64,000 nucleotides of DNA. Origin: Micromonospora solifontis (GTDB lineage: Bacteria > Actinomycetota > Actinomycetes > Mycobacteriales > Micromonosporaceae). The notes below the pieces were generated by a model. It was not told the DNA's origin. It saw nothing but the letters and a program-made list of their open reading frames with translations, and made no database searches. The stretch spans positions 37,815 to 101,814 of the forward strand of contig NZ_RJLN01000009.1 of NCBI RefSeq assembly GCF_003725545.1. The letters run 5' to 3'. Position 1 is the stretch's first letter; each line of letters starts with the position of its first letter. A program made the position numbers and the translations under genes. This document shows, piece by piece, positions 9,201 through 18,076 of this stretch.

Positions 9201-10870
9201 TCGACACCCGGGGCTGGAACAGCAGCTACACCGGCGGGCCGATCCCGATCTACGAGATGCGGGGCTGGGCCGAGGCCACCGCCGAGCGGATCCTGGAGAC
9301 CGCGCCCCGCTCGGTGTTGGAGATCGGCTGCGGCACCGGGCTGATCCTCTACCGGGTCGCCCCGCGGGTGCCGCACTACTGGGCCACCGACATCTCGGCG
9401 GTCGCCCTGGCCCGGCTGCGCGCCGACGCCACCGCACCGGCCCGCGGGCTGCCCGGGGTGCAGCTGTTCGGCTGCGCGGCCGACGAGCTGGACACCCTGC
9501 CCGACCAGCTCTTCGACGTGATCGTGCTCAACTCGGTGGCGCAGTACTTCCCCGACGAGCGCTATCTGCTGCGGGTGATCGAGGGTGCGCTGCCGCGCCT
9601 GGCGCCGGGCGGTTCGCTCTTTCTCGGCGACATCCGCAGCCTGCCGCTGCTGGAGCCCTTCCACGTCTCCGTGCAGCTGTCCCGGGCCGAGCCGGAGGCC
9701 ACCGCCGAGCAGCTGCGCGAGCGGGTCCGCCGGGCCCTCGCCGACGACCAGGAACTGGTCTTCGACCCGGGCTTCTTCACCGCGCTGCCGGCCCGCTTCC
9801 CGCAGCTCGCCCAGGTGCGGGTGATGCCGAAGCTCGGCGAGGTGAGCAACGAGCTGACCCGGTTCCGCTACGATGTGCGGCTCACCGTGGCGGGCGCGTC
9901 GACGGTCGGTGGGCGGCCCGCCGACGTCGACTGGTGCGACTGGACCGACGAGGGGCTCTCGCTGGCCGGGCTCCGGGACCGGCTGTCCGCGCAGCGTCCG
10001 GCGCTGCTCGCCCTCCGGGGCGTACCCAACGCCCGGACCGACCGCTGGGCACGCGCCGCCACGGCGCTGGCCGCGGCCGGCGGCACGGCCGACGAACTGC
10101 GGGCCGAACCGGACGTCGGAGCGGCCCCGACCGCCGTCGAACCGGAGCAGCTGCGCCGGCTCGCCGACGAGACCGGCTACCGGATCGACCTGGACTGGTC
10201 CGGGCACGGGCCGGCTGGCGAACTGGCCGTGCTCCTGCGCCGGCTGGCCGCCGACGGACAGCCGGAACGGCCCCTGCCCCCGCTGGTCGAACCACCCGGC
10301 GAGGAGCCGCGCTGGGACCACTACGTCAACGACCCGCTCGGCCGGCGGACCCGGCGGCTGCTGCCCCGGCTCCAGGCCGCCCTCGGCGAGCACCTGCCCG
10401 ACTACATGGTGCCGGCGACCTACGTGTTCCTGGACGCGTTGCCGCTCACCCCTAACAACAAGGTCGACCGGAAGGCCCTGCCCGCGCCGGAGGGCGGCCG
10501 CCGCCAGGTGCGGTCCGCGTACGTGCCGCCGCGCAACCCGGTGGAGGAGGTGATCGCCGGCATCTGGGCGGAGACCCTCGGCGTCGACCGCGTGGGTGTG
10601 CTCGACGACTTCTTCGCCCTCGGCGGGCACTCGCTGCTCAGCACCCGGATGGTGGCCCGGGTCCGGGAGGCGTTCGGGGTAGACGTGCCGCTGCACCGGA
10701 TCTTCAGCGACCCGACGGTGGCCGGGCTCGCCCGCGCCCTGACCGCCGACCCGGCCCAGCGGGCGGTCATCGACAAGACCGCCGAGCTGCTGATCCGGCT
10801 CAGCGGCCTCTCCGACGACGAGGTACAGCAGGCGCTCGACGCCGGCGACGGGAGGAACCCGCATGAGTAG
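6299..10870 (+). CDS. NRPS module C-A-MT-T, predicted N-methylglycine (sarcosine)
   Basis: This NRPS module should condense the polyketide-extended chain with an N-methylated amino acid. Domains (residues): an N-terminal docking-like stretch (~8-30, SAAQKRALLAERLR); a condensation domain ~33-480 with HHIAADLW; an adenylation domain from ~490 with YTSGSTGRPKG near 640, MYGPTETT and YRTGDL; a methyltransferase of ~360 residues inserted after A8 (~930-1300), with the SAM-binding motif LEIGCGTG near 1010; the end of the A domain (PNNKVDRKALP); and a carrier with GGHSLL (S1445). Residues lining the A pocket read D-I-L-Q-L-G-M-I-W plus the invariant K, one change from the well-known glycine code DILQLGLIWK. 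The MT position matches NRPS N-methyltransferases, so the product unit is inferred to be sarcosine. Start GTG 6299; the 3' end overlaps the next gene by 8 bases. Confidence 0.95.
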   Translation: MTTTDLGSLSAAQKRALLAERLRQRKQRREFPASFSQQRLWFLEQLAPGSAAYNIPGAVRIHGPLDLAVWRRSCVEITRRHEALRTTFTEVDGEPRQVINPTGEPEFTVVDCAHLSGPAGETGIQGLAREEFARPFDLANGPLLRVKFLRLGPEEHVLLLTMHHIAADLWSMSVAIAELVELYGAFAAGRASTLPELPIQYVDYTVWQRRRLAGDALDADLAYWRERLAGAPAALELPTDRPRPAVQSTRGGSRPFALPEPVMTRLRELSQREGATPFMTLLAAFQVLLHRYTREDDIVVGVPVANRNRPEIERLVGYFVNTLALRTDLSGAPSFRELVGRVRQTCLGAFAHQELPFERLVEELAPRRDLSRSPIFQVHFIFQNIPMPEFDVAGLRLEPVGVESVTARFDLELQVFDRPDGLTGWFEYNRDLFDPATVERMSAHLARLVANLLAEPDRRIDQVSMLDADEERELRLRWNDTRRDWPAPVTVPQRFADRAAATPDALALRTDRESLTYAELDRRSTRLARRLRRLGVAREALVGICLDRSADMVVAMLAVLKSGGAYVPLDPGFPPERIAFMLADSGLSVLLTSSDVLAGLGGVQAEPLCLDLLADELADEPVEALPLDVDPDDLAYVIYTSGSTGRPKGVQVTHGALGNFLLAMAERPGIAPRDVLLAVTTLSFDIAGLELLLPLVEGASVVVVGRQVAADGERLAAALDRAAATVMQATPSTWRMLLDAGWAGSPGLRALAGGEALPAELAQRLLPRCAEVWNMYGPTETTIWSAVAKVDHGPIRLGEPIANTELHVLDGSGAPVPLGVPGELHIGGAGLARGYLDRPELTAERFVRHPSPIGLGDRLYRTGDLVRRSADGSIEFLGRLDHQVKLRGFRIELGEIESVLERQPQVSQAVVTVREDTPGDQRLVAYVVADPAADGEPAADRPHELDQWRDVWDAAYDVEEPGEVDPTLDTRGWNSSYTGGPIPIYEMRGWAEATAERILETAPRSVLEIGCGTGLILYRVAPRVPHYWATDISAVALARLRADATAPARGLPGVQLFGCAADELDTLPDQLFDVIVLNSVAQYFPDERYLLRVIEGALPRLAPGGSLFLGDIRSLPLLEPFHVSVQLSRAEPEATAEQLRERVRRALADDQELVFDPGFFTALPARFPQLAQVRVMPKLGEVSNELTRFRYDVRLTVAGASTVGGRPADVDWCDWTDEGLSLAGLRDRLSAQRPALLALRGVPNARTDRWARAATALAAAGGTADELRAEPDVGAAPTAVEPEQLRRLADETGYRIDLDWSGHGPAGELAVLLRRLAADGQPERPLPPLVEPPGEEPRWDHYVNDPLGRRTRRLLPRLQAALGEHLPDYMVPATYVFLDALPLTPNNKVDRKALPAPEGGRRQVRSAYVPPRNPVEEVIAGIWAETLGVDRVGVLDDFFALGGHSLLSTRMVARVREAFGVDVPLHRIFSDPTVAGLARALTADPAQRAVIDKTAELLIRLSGLSDDEVQQALDAGDGRNPHE

Positions 10871-13800
10871 GCAGTTCGCCCTCTCCGCGCAGCGGCTGGC
10901 GCTGCTGAGCAATCTGCTCAAGGAGGAGGGTATCGACCGGGCCCCGGCGCGCACCGTGCCGCCCCGCCCGGACGGTGACGCCCCGGTTCCGCTGACCTTC
11001 TCGCAGAGCCGGATCTGGTTCCTCGACCGGTTCGCCGCGCACACCTCCGCGTACGTGATCTCCACCGCGATGCGGGTGCACGGCGACTTCCGTACCGACC
11101 TGTTCGCGCGGGCCTGCGCCGAGGTGGTCCGCCGGCACGAGTCGCTGCGCACCGTCTTCCTCGAGCTGGACGGCCGCCCGCACCAGCAGGTCCGCGCCGA
11201 CCTGCCGCCGGAGGTCCGGACCGAGGACGTGCCGGGCGTGGCGCCCGAGGCGGTCGACGCCGAGCTGCGTCGCCGCGAGGAGGAGCTGATCAACCAGCCC
11301 TTCGACCTGGCCACCGGGCCGCTGCTGCGGGTCCGGCTGCTGCGCTTCGGTCCACAGTTGACCGGGGTGCTGCTCAACCTGCACCACATCGTCTCCGACC
11401 GCTGGTCGATGGGGGTGCTGCTGCGCGAGCTGATCGCCGGTTACCGGTCCCTGCTCACCGGGCTGCCCGGCGACCTGCCCGAGCTGCCCGTGCAGTACGC
11501 CGACTTCGCCTACTGGCAGCAGCAGCCGGCCGCCCGGCAGGCGTGGGCGGCGGACCTGGCGTACTGGACCGAGCAACTCGGCGGGGCCCCGGCCGAACTC
11601 GCCCTGGTCGGCGACCGGCCCCGGCCGCGGGAGAAGAGCTACCGGGGCGACTCGGTGCCGGTGGAGATCCCGCCCGCCTTGGTGGCCCCGCTGCGCGAGC
11701 TGTGCCGGCAGGAGAACGTCACCCTGTTCATGCTGCTGGAGGCAGCGTTCGCGACGCTGCTGCACCGGCTCACCGGCGACGAGGAGATCGTGGTCGGCTC
11801 GCCGGTGGCCAACCGGCGGCTGGTCGAGCTGGAACCGCTGATCGGGCTGTTCATGAACACCGTGGCGCTCCGCACCGACCTGCGCGGCGACCCGTCTTTC
11901 CGGGAGCTGCTGCGCCGGGTCGGCGCGGTCTGCCTGGCCGCCTATGACCACCAGGGCATCCCGTTCGAGCGGCTGGTCGAGCAGTTGCAGCCGGAACGGT
12001 CGGTGGCCAGCACCCCGGTGTTCCAGGTGCTCTTCTCGTACCAGAACGTGCCCTTCCCGGCCTGGCGCGACGGGCCGGTCCGGGTCGAGCCGGTCTCGCT
12101 GGACGCCCGGAAGGCCGAGTTCGACCTGCTGCTGGACCTCTTCGAGGACGGCGACACGATCTGGGGGCGGCTGGAGTACAGCACCGACCTCTACGACCAG
12201 GCGACCGCCGAGCGCAACGTGCGGATGCTCCACCGGCTGCTGCGCGGACTGCTCGCCCGTCCGGACACCCCGATCAGCGCGCTGCCGCTGGTCGGCCCGG
12301 TGGAACGGGACGAACTGCTGGCCCTGGCCACCGGCCCGGCCGCAGCGGAGCGGCCCCTCGTCGTCGACGCCTTCGCCGCGGCCGTTCGCCGCGACCCGAC
12401 CGCCCCGGCGGTCCGGTTCGGCTCGCGTACGGTCAGCTACGGCGAGCTGAACGCCCTGGTCGACGCCCTGGCCGGGCGGCTCCGGGCGGCCGGCGTGCGC
12501 CCGGGCGCCCGGGTCGCCGTCCACCTGGAGCGCAGCGTCGAGCTGGTGGCCGCGCCGCTGGCGGTCTGGCGGGCCGGCGGAGTGCTCGTCCCCGTCGACC
12601 CGGCCCTGCCGGCCGACCAGGCCACCGCGCTGTTGACCGCGACCGACGTGGCGATCCTGCTCACCCGGCGCCCGGAGATCGGCGGCCTGCCCTGGGCCGG
12701 GCCGACCTGCCTGGTGGACGACCCGGCCGCCGACCCCGAGGGCGTGCCCGCCGCCACCGACGCCCCACCCGTGGCCCCGGCCGGTGCCGACCCGGCCTAT
12801 GTCAGCTGCCCGCCGGAGCCGACCGACCGGCCCCGAGCCAGCGTGCACAGCCACGCGGCGCTGCGCGACCGGCTGCACTGGCTGCGGGACAAAGCCGGGC
12901 TCACCGCCGAGGACCGGGTGCTCCAGCACGCCCCCGCCGCGGCGCCCGCGGCCGTCTGGGAGCTGTGCGCCCCGCTGCTGGCCGGCGCGGCCGTGGTGCT
13001 GGCTCGACCCGGCGGGCACCCCGACGCCCGGCACCTGGTGAGCCTGATCCGGGCGGAGCGGGTGAGCGTGGCCTGCTTCCGGCCCGACCAGCTGGCCGAG
13101 CTGCTCGACCAGCGCGGGGTCGAGCGCTGCACTGCGCTGCGGCACGTGTTCTGCGCCGGGGCGCCGCTGCGGCCGGAGCTGGTGGCCCGGTTCGCCGGGC
13201 GCTCGCCGGCCACCCTGCACCACCTGCTCGTGCCGGCGGACGTCGCCGCGCCGGTCACCGCCCACCGCTGCGCCGCCGCCGATCCCACCGCCGCGGAGAA
13301 CGCCGAGTCGGCCGCGTCCGCCGAGCAGACGGGCGCCGCGGTCGGCGGCGGCATGAGGTACCAGCCGCCGGTGCCGGTGGGCCGGCCGGTCGCCGGGACC
13401 CGGGTGCACGTGCTGGACCGGGCCGGCCAGCCCGTCCCGGTCGGCGTGGCCGGGGAGCTGTACGTGGCGCCGGTGCCGGCCGGCGTGCCCGTGACGGACC
13501 TGGTGCCCGACCCGTTCGACGACCGGCCGGACGCCCGGCTGCTGCGTACCGGGGAGCGGGGCCGGGTGCGGCCCGACGGGGTGATCGAGCATCTCGGGCA
13601 CCGGGACCGGTGGGTACGGCTGCGCGGCTTCCCGGTCGACCTGGACATGGTCGAGGCCACTCTGGCCGGGCACCCCGGCATCACCGGGGCCGCCGTGGCG
13701 ATCCGGGGCGAGGCCGGTGCCGACCGGCTCGTGGCGTACCTCGCCGGGGACCCGGTCCCGGCCGCCACGGAGCTGACCACGTTCCTGAAGGAGCGGCTGC

Positions 13801-15563
13801 CGGACTACCTGGTCCCGGCGGCCTGGGTCGAGCTGCCGCGGCTGCCCCGGACGTCGGCCGGCGCGATCGACCGGACCGCCCTGCCCGAGCCGGAGCCCGA
13901 GCCGGACGGCGGTGCGCGGCCGACCGGGGAGCTGGCCCCCCGGGACGAGATTGAGCGGGCGATCGCCGACCTCTGGGCGGAACTGCTCGGGGTCGCCACC
14001 GTCGGGCTGGCCGACAACTTCTTCGCCCTGGGCGGGCACTCCCTGCTCGCCACCCGGCTCGCGGCGCGGATCGAGGACCGGTTCGGCGTCCGGGTGCCGT
14101 TGCGCCACCTCTTCGACAACCCGACCGTCGGCGCGCTGGCCGAACTGGTCCGGCAGGCGGGAACCGGCCCGGCCGCCGCGGCCGCCCCGATCACCCCGGT
14201 CGACCGGGGCCCGTTCCTGCCGCTCTCGTTCGCCCAGGAACACCTGATCCGGCATCACCCGCGCGGACCGCTGGACCCGATCCACAACGTGGTGACCGCC
14301 GTGCGGCTGACCGGGCCGTTGGACGGGCCGGCGCTGCGCCGGAGCCTGGACGACATCGTGGCCCGGCACGAGGCGCTGCGTACCCGCATCGTTGCCGGCC
14401 CTGACGGGCCGGCACAGCGCGTCGAGGCACCCGACGGCTGGCCGCTGGAGACGGTCGACCTGGGCGGCGGCGACCCGGCCGACCGGCTGCGTGCCCTGGT
14501 CGAGGAGCAGGGGCGGCGCCCGTTCCGGATCGACGCCGAGCCGATGGTGCGCGGCCTGCTGGCCCGGCTGGCGCACGACGAGCACGCCCTCGTGCTCACC
14601 ATCCACCACCTGGTCACCGACAACTGGTCGTACGGGGTGCTGGTCCGCGACCTGACCGAGTACTACACCGCCCACACCACCGGCCGCGCCCCGGCGCTGC
14701 CGGTGCTGGACGTGCAGTACCCCGACGTGGCGGCCTGGCAGCGGCGGCAACTCGTCGCCGGGGCGCTGGACGCCCACCTGGAGCACTGGCGGCACACCCT
14801 GCGCGACCTGCCCCCGGCGCTGACCCTGACGCCGCCGCCCGGGGACACCGGGACCGGCGACGGCCCGGGCGCCACCGGTCCCACCCGCGCCTTCCGGGTG
14901 GACCCGGCGGTCACCGGGCAGCTGCGCCGGCTCGCGCAGGCGGAGGGGGCCAGCCTCTTCATGGTGCTGCTGGCCGCCTACCAGCTCCTGCTCGCCGCCT
15001 TCTCTGGGCGGGACGACATCCCGGTCGGCTTCCCGGAGGCGGGACGGGAGCGGCCGGAGACGGCCGACCTGATCGGCTGGTTCGTCAACCCGCTGGTGGT
15101 CCGGGCGGACCTGACCGCCGCCCCGACGTTCCGCGAGCTGCTCGGCCAGGTCCGCGACCGGACCCTGTCCGCGTACGCGCACCGGGCGGCGCCGCTGTGG
15201 CTGGCCACGGGGAGCGGGGCCGCCGCCGACCCGACCCGGGTGCTGTTCAACCTGCTCAACGCCGAGGTGCCCGAGCTGGCGCTGCCCGGGCTGCGGGTGC
15301 GCTCCCTGGAGATCGGCGACGACTACGTCTTCTCCGAGGTGCTGGGCAGCAACCTCCAGCCGGCGGAGGCCGACCTCGCCCTCATCATGCGGGAGCAGGG
15401 GACGGGACTGCTGGGCACCTGGCTGCACGCCGCCGACGTCTTCCCCGGCCGGTCCCTGGACCTGATGATGCGGCGCTGGGAGTGGCTGCTGGGCCAGCTC
15501 GCCGCCGATCCGGCCACCGCGCTGGACACCCTCCGCGCCCGGTTGGGGCAGGTGAACCCGTGA
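10863..15563 (+). CDS. NRPS C-A*-T-C with a degenerate adenylation domain
   Basis: This is a four-domain NRPS protein. C1 (~45-480) has an intact HHIVSDRW motif. An adenylation fold (~490-1015) follows but looks dead: the glycine-rich P-loop is replaced by AYVSCPPEPTDRP (~645), YGPTE is absent, the aspartate of YRTGD is lost (LLRTGERG), and the catalytic lysine of NGKVDR is Ala (SAGAIDR, A1001). The carrier (GGHSLLATR, S1060) is intact. C2 (~1110-1560) has HHLVTDNW and is the last domain; there is no thioesterase. The carrier must therefore be loaded by another A domain, most plausibly the carrier-less one encoded at 18077-20971. C2 could either hand on to a further carrier or release or cyclise the product. 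The gene overlaps its upstream neighbour by 8 bases and its downstream neighbour by 4, so it sits in one operon. Confidence 0.95.
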   Translation: MSRQFALSAQRLALLSNLLKEEGIDRAPARTVPPRPDGDAPVPLTFSQSRIWFLDRFAAHTSAYVISTAMRVHGDFRTDLFARACAEVVRRHESLRTVFLELDGRPHQQVRADLPPEVRTEDVPGVAPEAVDAELRRREEELINQPFDLATGPLLRVRLLRFGPQLTGVLLNLHHIVSDRWSMGVLLRELIAGYRSLLTGLPGDLPELPVQYADFAYWQQQPAARQAWAADLAYWTEQLGGAPAELALVGDRPRPREKSYRGDSVPVEIPPALVAPLRELCRQENVTLFMLLEAAFATLLHRLTGDEEIVVGSPVANRRLVELEPLIGLFMNTVALRTDLRGDPSFRELLRRVGAVCLAAYDHQGIPFERLVEQLQPERSVASTPVFQVLFSYQNVPFPAWRDGPVRVEPVSLDARKAEFDLLLDLFEDGDTIWGRLEYSTDLYDQATAERNVRMLHRLLRGLLARPDTPISALPLVGPVERDELLALATGPAAAERPLVVDAFAAAVRRDPTAPAVRFGSRTVSYGELNALVDALAGRLRAAGVRPGARVAVHLERSVELVAAPLAVWRAGGVLVPVDPALPADQATALLTATDVAILLTRRPEIGGLPWAGPTCLVDDPAADPEGVPAATDAPPVAPAGADPAYVSCPPEPTDRPRASVHSHAALRDRLHWLRDKAGLTAEDRVLQHAPAAAPAAVWELCAPLLAGAAVVLARPGGHPDARHLVSLIRAERVSVACFRPDQLAELLDQRGVERCTALRHVFCAGAPLRPELVARFAGRSPATLHHLLVPADVAAPVTAHRCAAADPTAAENAESAASAEQTGAAVGGGMRYQPPVPVGRPVAGTRVHVLDRAGQPVPVGVAGELYVAPVPAGVPVTDLVPDPFDDRPDARLLRTGERGRVRPDGVIEHLGHRDRWVRLRGFPVDLDMVEATLAGHPGITGAAVAIRGEAGADRLVAYLAGDPVPAATELTTFLKERLPDYLVPAAWVELPRLPRTSAGAIDRTALPEPEPEPDGGARPTGELAPRDEIERAIADLWAELLGVATVGLADNFFALGGHSLLATRLAARIEDRFGVRVPLRHLFDNPTVGALAELVRQAGTGPAAAAAPITPVDRGPFLPLSFAQEHLIRHHPRGPLDPIHNVVTAVRLTGPLDGPALRRSLDDIVARHEALRTRIVAGPDGPAQRVEAPDGWPLETVDLGGGDPADRLRALVEEQGRRPFRIDAEPMVRGLLARLAHDEHALVLTIHHLVTDNWSYGVLVRDLTEYYTAHTTGRAPALPVLDVQYPDVAAWQRRQLVAGALDAHLEHWRHTLRDLPPALTLTPPPGDTGTGDGPGATGPTRAFRVDPAVTGQLRRLAQAEGASLFMVLLAAYQLLLAAFSGRDDIPVGFPEAGRERPETADLIGWFVNPLVVRADLTAAPTFRELLGQVRDRTLSAYAHRAAPLWLATGSGAAADPTRVLFNLLNAEVPELALPGLRVRSLEIGDDYVFSEVLGSNLQPAEADLALIMREQGTGLLGTWLHAADVFPGRSLDLMMRRWEWLLGQLAADPATALDTLRARLGQVNP

Positions 15564-17242
15564 GCCTCTTCGCCTACCTGCTGCGCTACCGCCGGGGCGC
15601 GTTCCTGCTGGCCATCGCCGCCGGCATCATCAGCGGCGGCACCGGCGCGGCTTTCATCGCCATGGTCAACCAGGCCCTGGCCGCCGACGGCCGGCCCGCG
15701 TCCCGGCTGATCTGGGGCTACCTGGCGCTCTGCCTGGCCACCCTGTTCACCCGGTTCATCTCCCAGGCCCTGCTCTACCGGCTTTCCCAGGGGGCCATCC
15801 AGCAGCTGCGCCGCCGCCTGGTCGACGGCATCCTCGGCGCCCCGCTGCGGGCCGTCGAGAAGGTCGGCACGGCCCGGCTCAACTCGGCGCTCTCCGATGA
15901 CGTGGTGGTCATCGCCGACGCGCTGCCCGGCCTGCCGGGCATCTGCTCGGGTGCCGCGTTCGTGCTGGTGGCCATCGCGTACCTGGTGATCGTCTCCCCG
16001 GTGGTGGCGCTGGCCACCGGCGGCACGGTCGTCGTCGGCGTGCTGCTCTACCTGCTCATGTCGGCCGCCGGGCTGGGCGCGCTCAAGGCCGCCCGCGAGG
16101 AGCAGGACGTCCTGTTCGGTCACTTCCGCTCGGTGACCGAGGGCATCAAGGAACTCAAACTGCACCGGGATCGGCGGTACGCCCTGATCGAGCGGGACCT
16201 GGCGACCACCGCCACCGCCTACCGCCGGCACAGCATCGTCGGCCTCTCCGTCTACGAGGGCGCCACCGGCGGCGGGCAGGCGGTCTTCTTCACCTTCATC
16301 GGCCTGCTGCTCTTCGCCTTCCCCGCCTGGTTCGCGCTCACCGACCGCACCCTCGCGGCCTGCGTGCTGATCCTGCTCTTCGCCGTCTCCAGCCTCCAGG
16401 GCGTGCTCGTCTGGTTCCCCGCCCTGGGCCGGGCCGCGGTGGCCCTGACCACCATCGAGGAGCGGCTGGCGTCGCTGGCGCCCGGGGACGGCGAACCGGC
16501 CCCGGGCGCCACCGCCCGGGCGGCCACCGGCGGCGGCTTCGCCGGCTGGCGCCGCATCGAGTTCCGGGGGGTTAGCCACGTCTACCCCGGCCCGAAGGGC
16601 GAGGAGTTTGTGCTCGGGCCGCTGGACCTCGATGTCCGCCGGGGCGAGATCCTCTTCGTCGTCGGCTCCAACGGCAGCGGCAAGACCACCCTGGCCAAGG
16701 TGCTGACCAGCCTCTACCCGCCCGAGCAGGGCGTGCTCCGGGTGGACGGCGTGGCGGTCACCGCGGCCAACCGGGAGGACTACCGCAACCTCTTCTCCGC
16801 GGTGTTCTCCGACTTCCACCTCTTCGACAGCCTGCTCGGGCTGCCGGCGCCCGACCGGACCGCGAAGGCCGAGCACTACCTGCGCCGCCTGCAACTGAAC
16901 CACAAGGTACGGATCACCGGGGACCGGTTCTCCACCACCGCGCTCTCGCTCGGGCAGCGCAAGCGGCTGGCCCTGCTCGTGGCGTACCTGGAGGACCGCG
17001 ACTGCTACCTGTTCGACGAGTGGGCGGCCGACCAGGACCCGGTCTTCAAGGACTTCTTCTACCGGGAGCTGCTGCCGGAACTGCGGGACCGGGACAAGGC
17101 GGTGGTGGTGATCAGCCACGACGACCAGTACTTCCACGCCGCCGACCGGCTCGTCCGGCTCGAATACGGCCAGCTCAGCGAAGGGGGGACCCCCGATGGA
17201 CCGGCGATGGCTGGCCGGCCGGGAGTTGGACCCGCGCGCTGA
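15560..17242 (+). CDS. Cyclic-peptide-type ABC exporter (membrane plus ATPase, PvdE/SyrD/YojI-like)
   Basis: This 560-residue half-transporter has an N-terminal membrane domain with about six hydrophobic segments (~15-310) fused to a cytoplasmic ATPase. The ATPase shows Walker A GSNGSGKTT (~369-377), an LSLGQRKRLAL signature and Walker B YLFDEWAADQDP. The Trp-Ala-Ala variant after the Walker B glutamate is typical of the cyclic-peptide/siderophore exporter family (PvdE, SyrD, YojI) rather than of bulk lipid exporters. It probably moves the finished peptide or a precursor out of the cell. Start GTG 15560 overlaps the preceding stop in GTGA and is preceded by GGGGCAGGTGA; longer versions in this frame would run deep into the NRPS gene. 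The 3' end overlaps the thioesterase gene by 47 bases. Confidence 0.92.
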   Translation: MSLFAYLLRYRRGAFLLAIAAGIISGGTGAAFIAMVNQALAADGRPASRLIWGYLALCLATLFTRFISQALLYRLSQGAIQQLRRRLVDGILGAPLRAVEKVGTARLNSALSDDVVVIADALPGLPGICSGAAFVLVAIAYLVIVSPVVALATGGTVVVGVLLYLLMSAAGLGALKAAREEQDVLFGHFRSVTEGIKELKLHRDRRYALIERDLATTATAYRRHSIVGLSVYEGATGGGQAVFFTFIGLLLFAFPAWFALTDRTLAACVLILLFAVSSLQGVLVWFPALGRAAVALTTIEERLASLAPGDGEPAPGATARAATGGGFAGWRRIEFRGVSHVYPGPKGEEFVLGPLDLDVRRGEILFVVGSNGSGKTTLAKVLTSLYPPEQGVLRVDGVAVTAANREDYRNLFSAVFSDFHLFDSLLGLPAPDRTAKAEHYLRRLQLNHKVRITGDRFSTTALSLGQRKRLALLVAYLEDRDCYLFDEWAADQDPVFKDFFYRELLPELRDRDKAVVVISHDDQYFHAADRLVRLEYGQLSEGGTPDGPAMAGRPGVGPAR

Positions 17243-18017
17243 CCTCCGGCTCTTCTGCCTGCCCTACGCCGGCGGCGGCGCGGCGGTCTACCGGGGCTGG
17301 CCGGAGCTGGCGCCGCGTGGCATGCAGGTGCTGCCGCTGGAACTGCCCGGCCGGGGCACCCGGCTGCGCGAGGCGCCGGTGTGGCGGCTCGCCCCGCTGA
17401 TCCGCTCGCTGGCCGACGCGCTGTGCGACGCCTTCGACCGGCCGTACGCCCTCTTCGGGCACAGCATGGGCGGGCTGCTCGCCTTCGAACTGGCCCGGAC
17501 GCTGCGCCGCCGCCCGGTCCGGCAGCCCGCGCACGTCTTCCTCTCCGCCGCCGCCGCGCCCAGCACCCCGCCGACCCCGCCGCTGCTGCACTGCGGCACG
17601 GACGACGAGATCCGGCAGCGCCTGGCGGAGCTGGGTGGCACGCCGCCGGACCTGCTGGACGACGTCGAGCTGATGCGACTGATGCTGCCCGTGCTGCGCG
17701 CCGACTTCGCAGTGCTGGAGACGTACGAGCACCGCAGCGAGCCGCCGCTGTCGACGCCGTTGACCGTGCTCGGCGGCCGGTCCGACCGGGTCGTGCCGCC
17801 GCGGGCGCTGGACGGCTGGCGCCAGCACACGTCGGCCGGATCCCGGCTGTGCCTCTTCCCCGGCGGCCACTTCTTCCTGCACGGCCCCACCGCGGCCGAC
17901 GTGCTGGCCACCGTGGCACGGGACCTGGGCGGCACGGCCGCCACCGGGCCCGGCGCAGCGACCCACCGCACCGCCACCGGTCTCTACCTGCGCCATACCA
18001 CCGACCGAACCCGATGA
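17196..18017 (+). CDS. Type II thioesterase (GrsT/TesA-like)
   Basis: This 273-residue alpha/beta-hydrolase is of the external editing thioesterase type that accompanies NRPS and PKS assembly lines. It removes wrong or stalled acyl groups from carrier domains. The oxyanion region LFCLPYAGGG is near the N-terminus, the nucleophile is S90 in GHSMGG, an acidic residue lies in GGRSDRVV near 198, and the catalytic histidine is in GGHFFLH near 227. The length is normal for the family (~240-260) with a short polar C-terminal extension. It starts inside the end of the exporter gene, so the two are probably translated together. Because no thioesterase domain is fused to any synthetase seen here, a second role in product release cannot be excluded, but family knowledge favours editing. 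Confidence 0.92.
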   Translation: MDRRWLAGRELDPRADLRLFCLPYAGGGAAVYRGWPELAPRGMQVLPLELPGRGTRLREAPVWRLAPLIRSLADALCDAFDRPYALFGHSMGGLLAFELARTLRRRPVRQPAHVFLSAAAAPSTPPTPPLLHCGTDDEIRQRLAELGGTPPDLLDDVELMRLMLPVLRADFAVLETYEHRSEPPLSTPLTVLGGRSDRVVPPRALDGWRQHTSAGSRLCLFPGGHFFLHGPTAADVLATVARDLGGTAATGPGAATHRTATGLYLRHTTDRTR

Positions 18018-18076
18018 GCACCGCCCGCCCCGGTCCGGCCCAGCACGGACCGCACCGGATTCCCAGGAGGCCAGCC

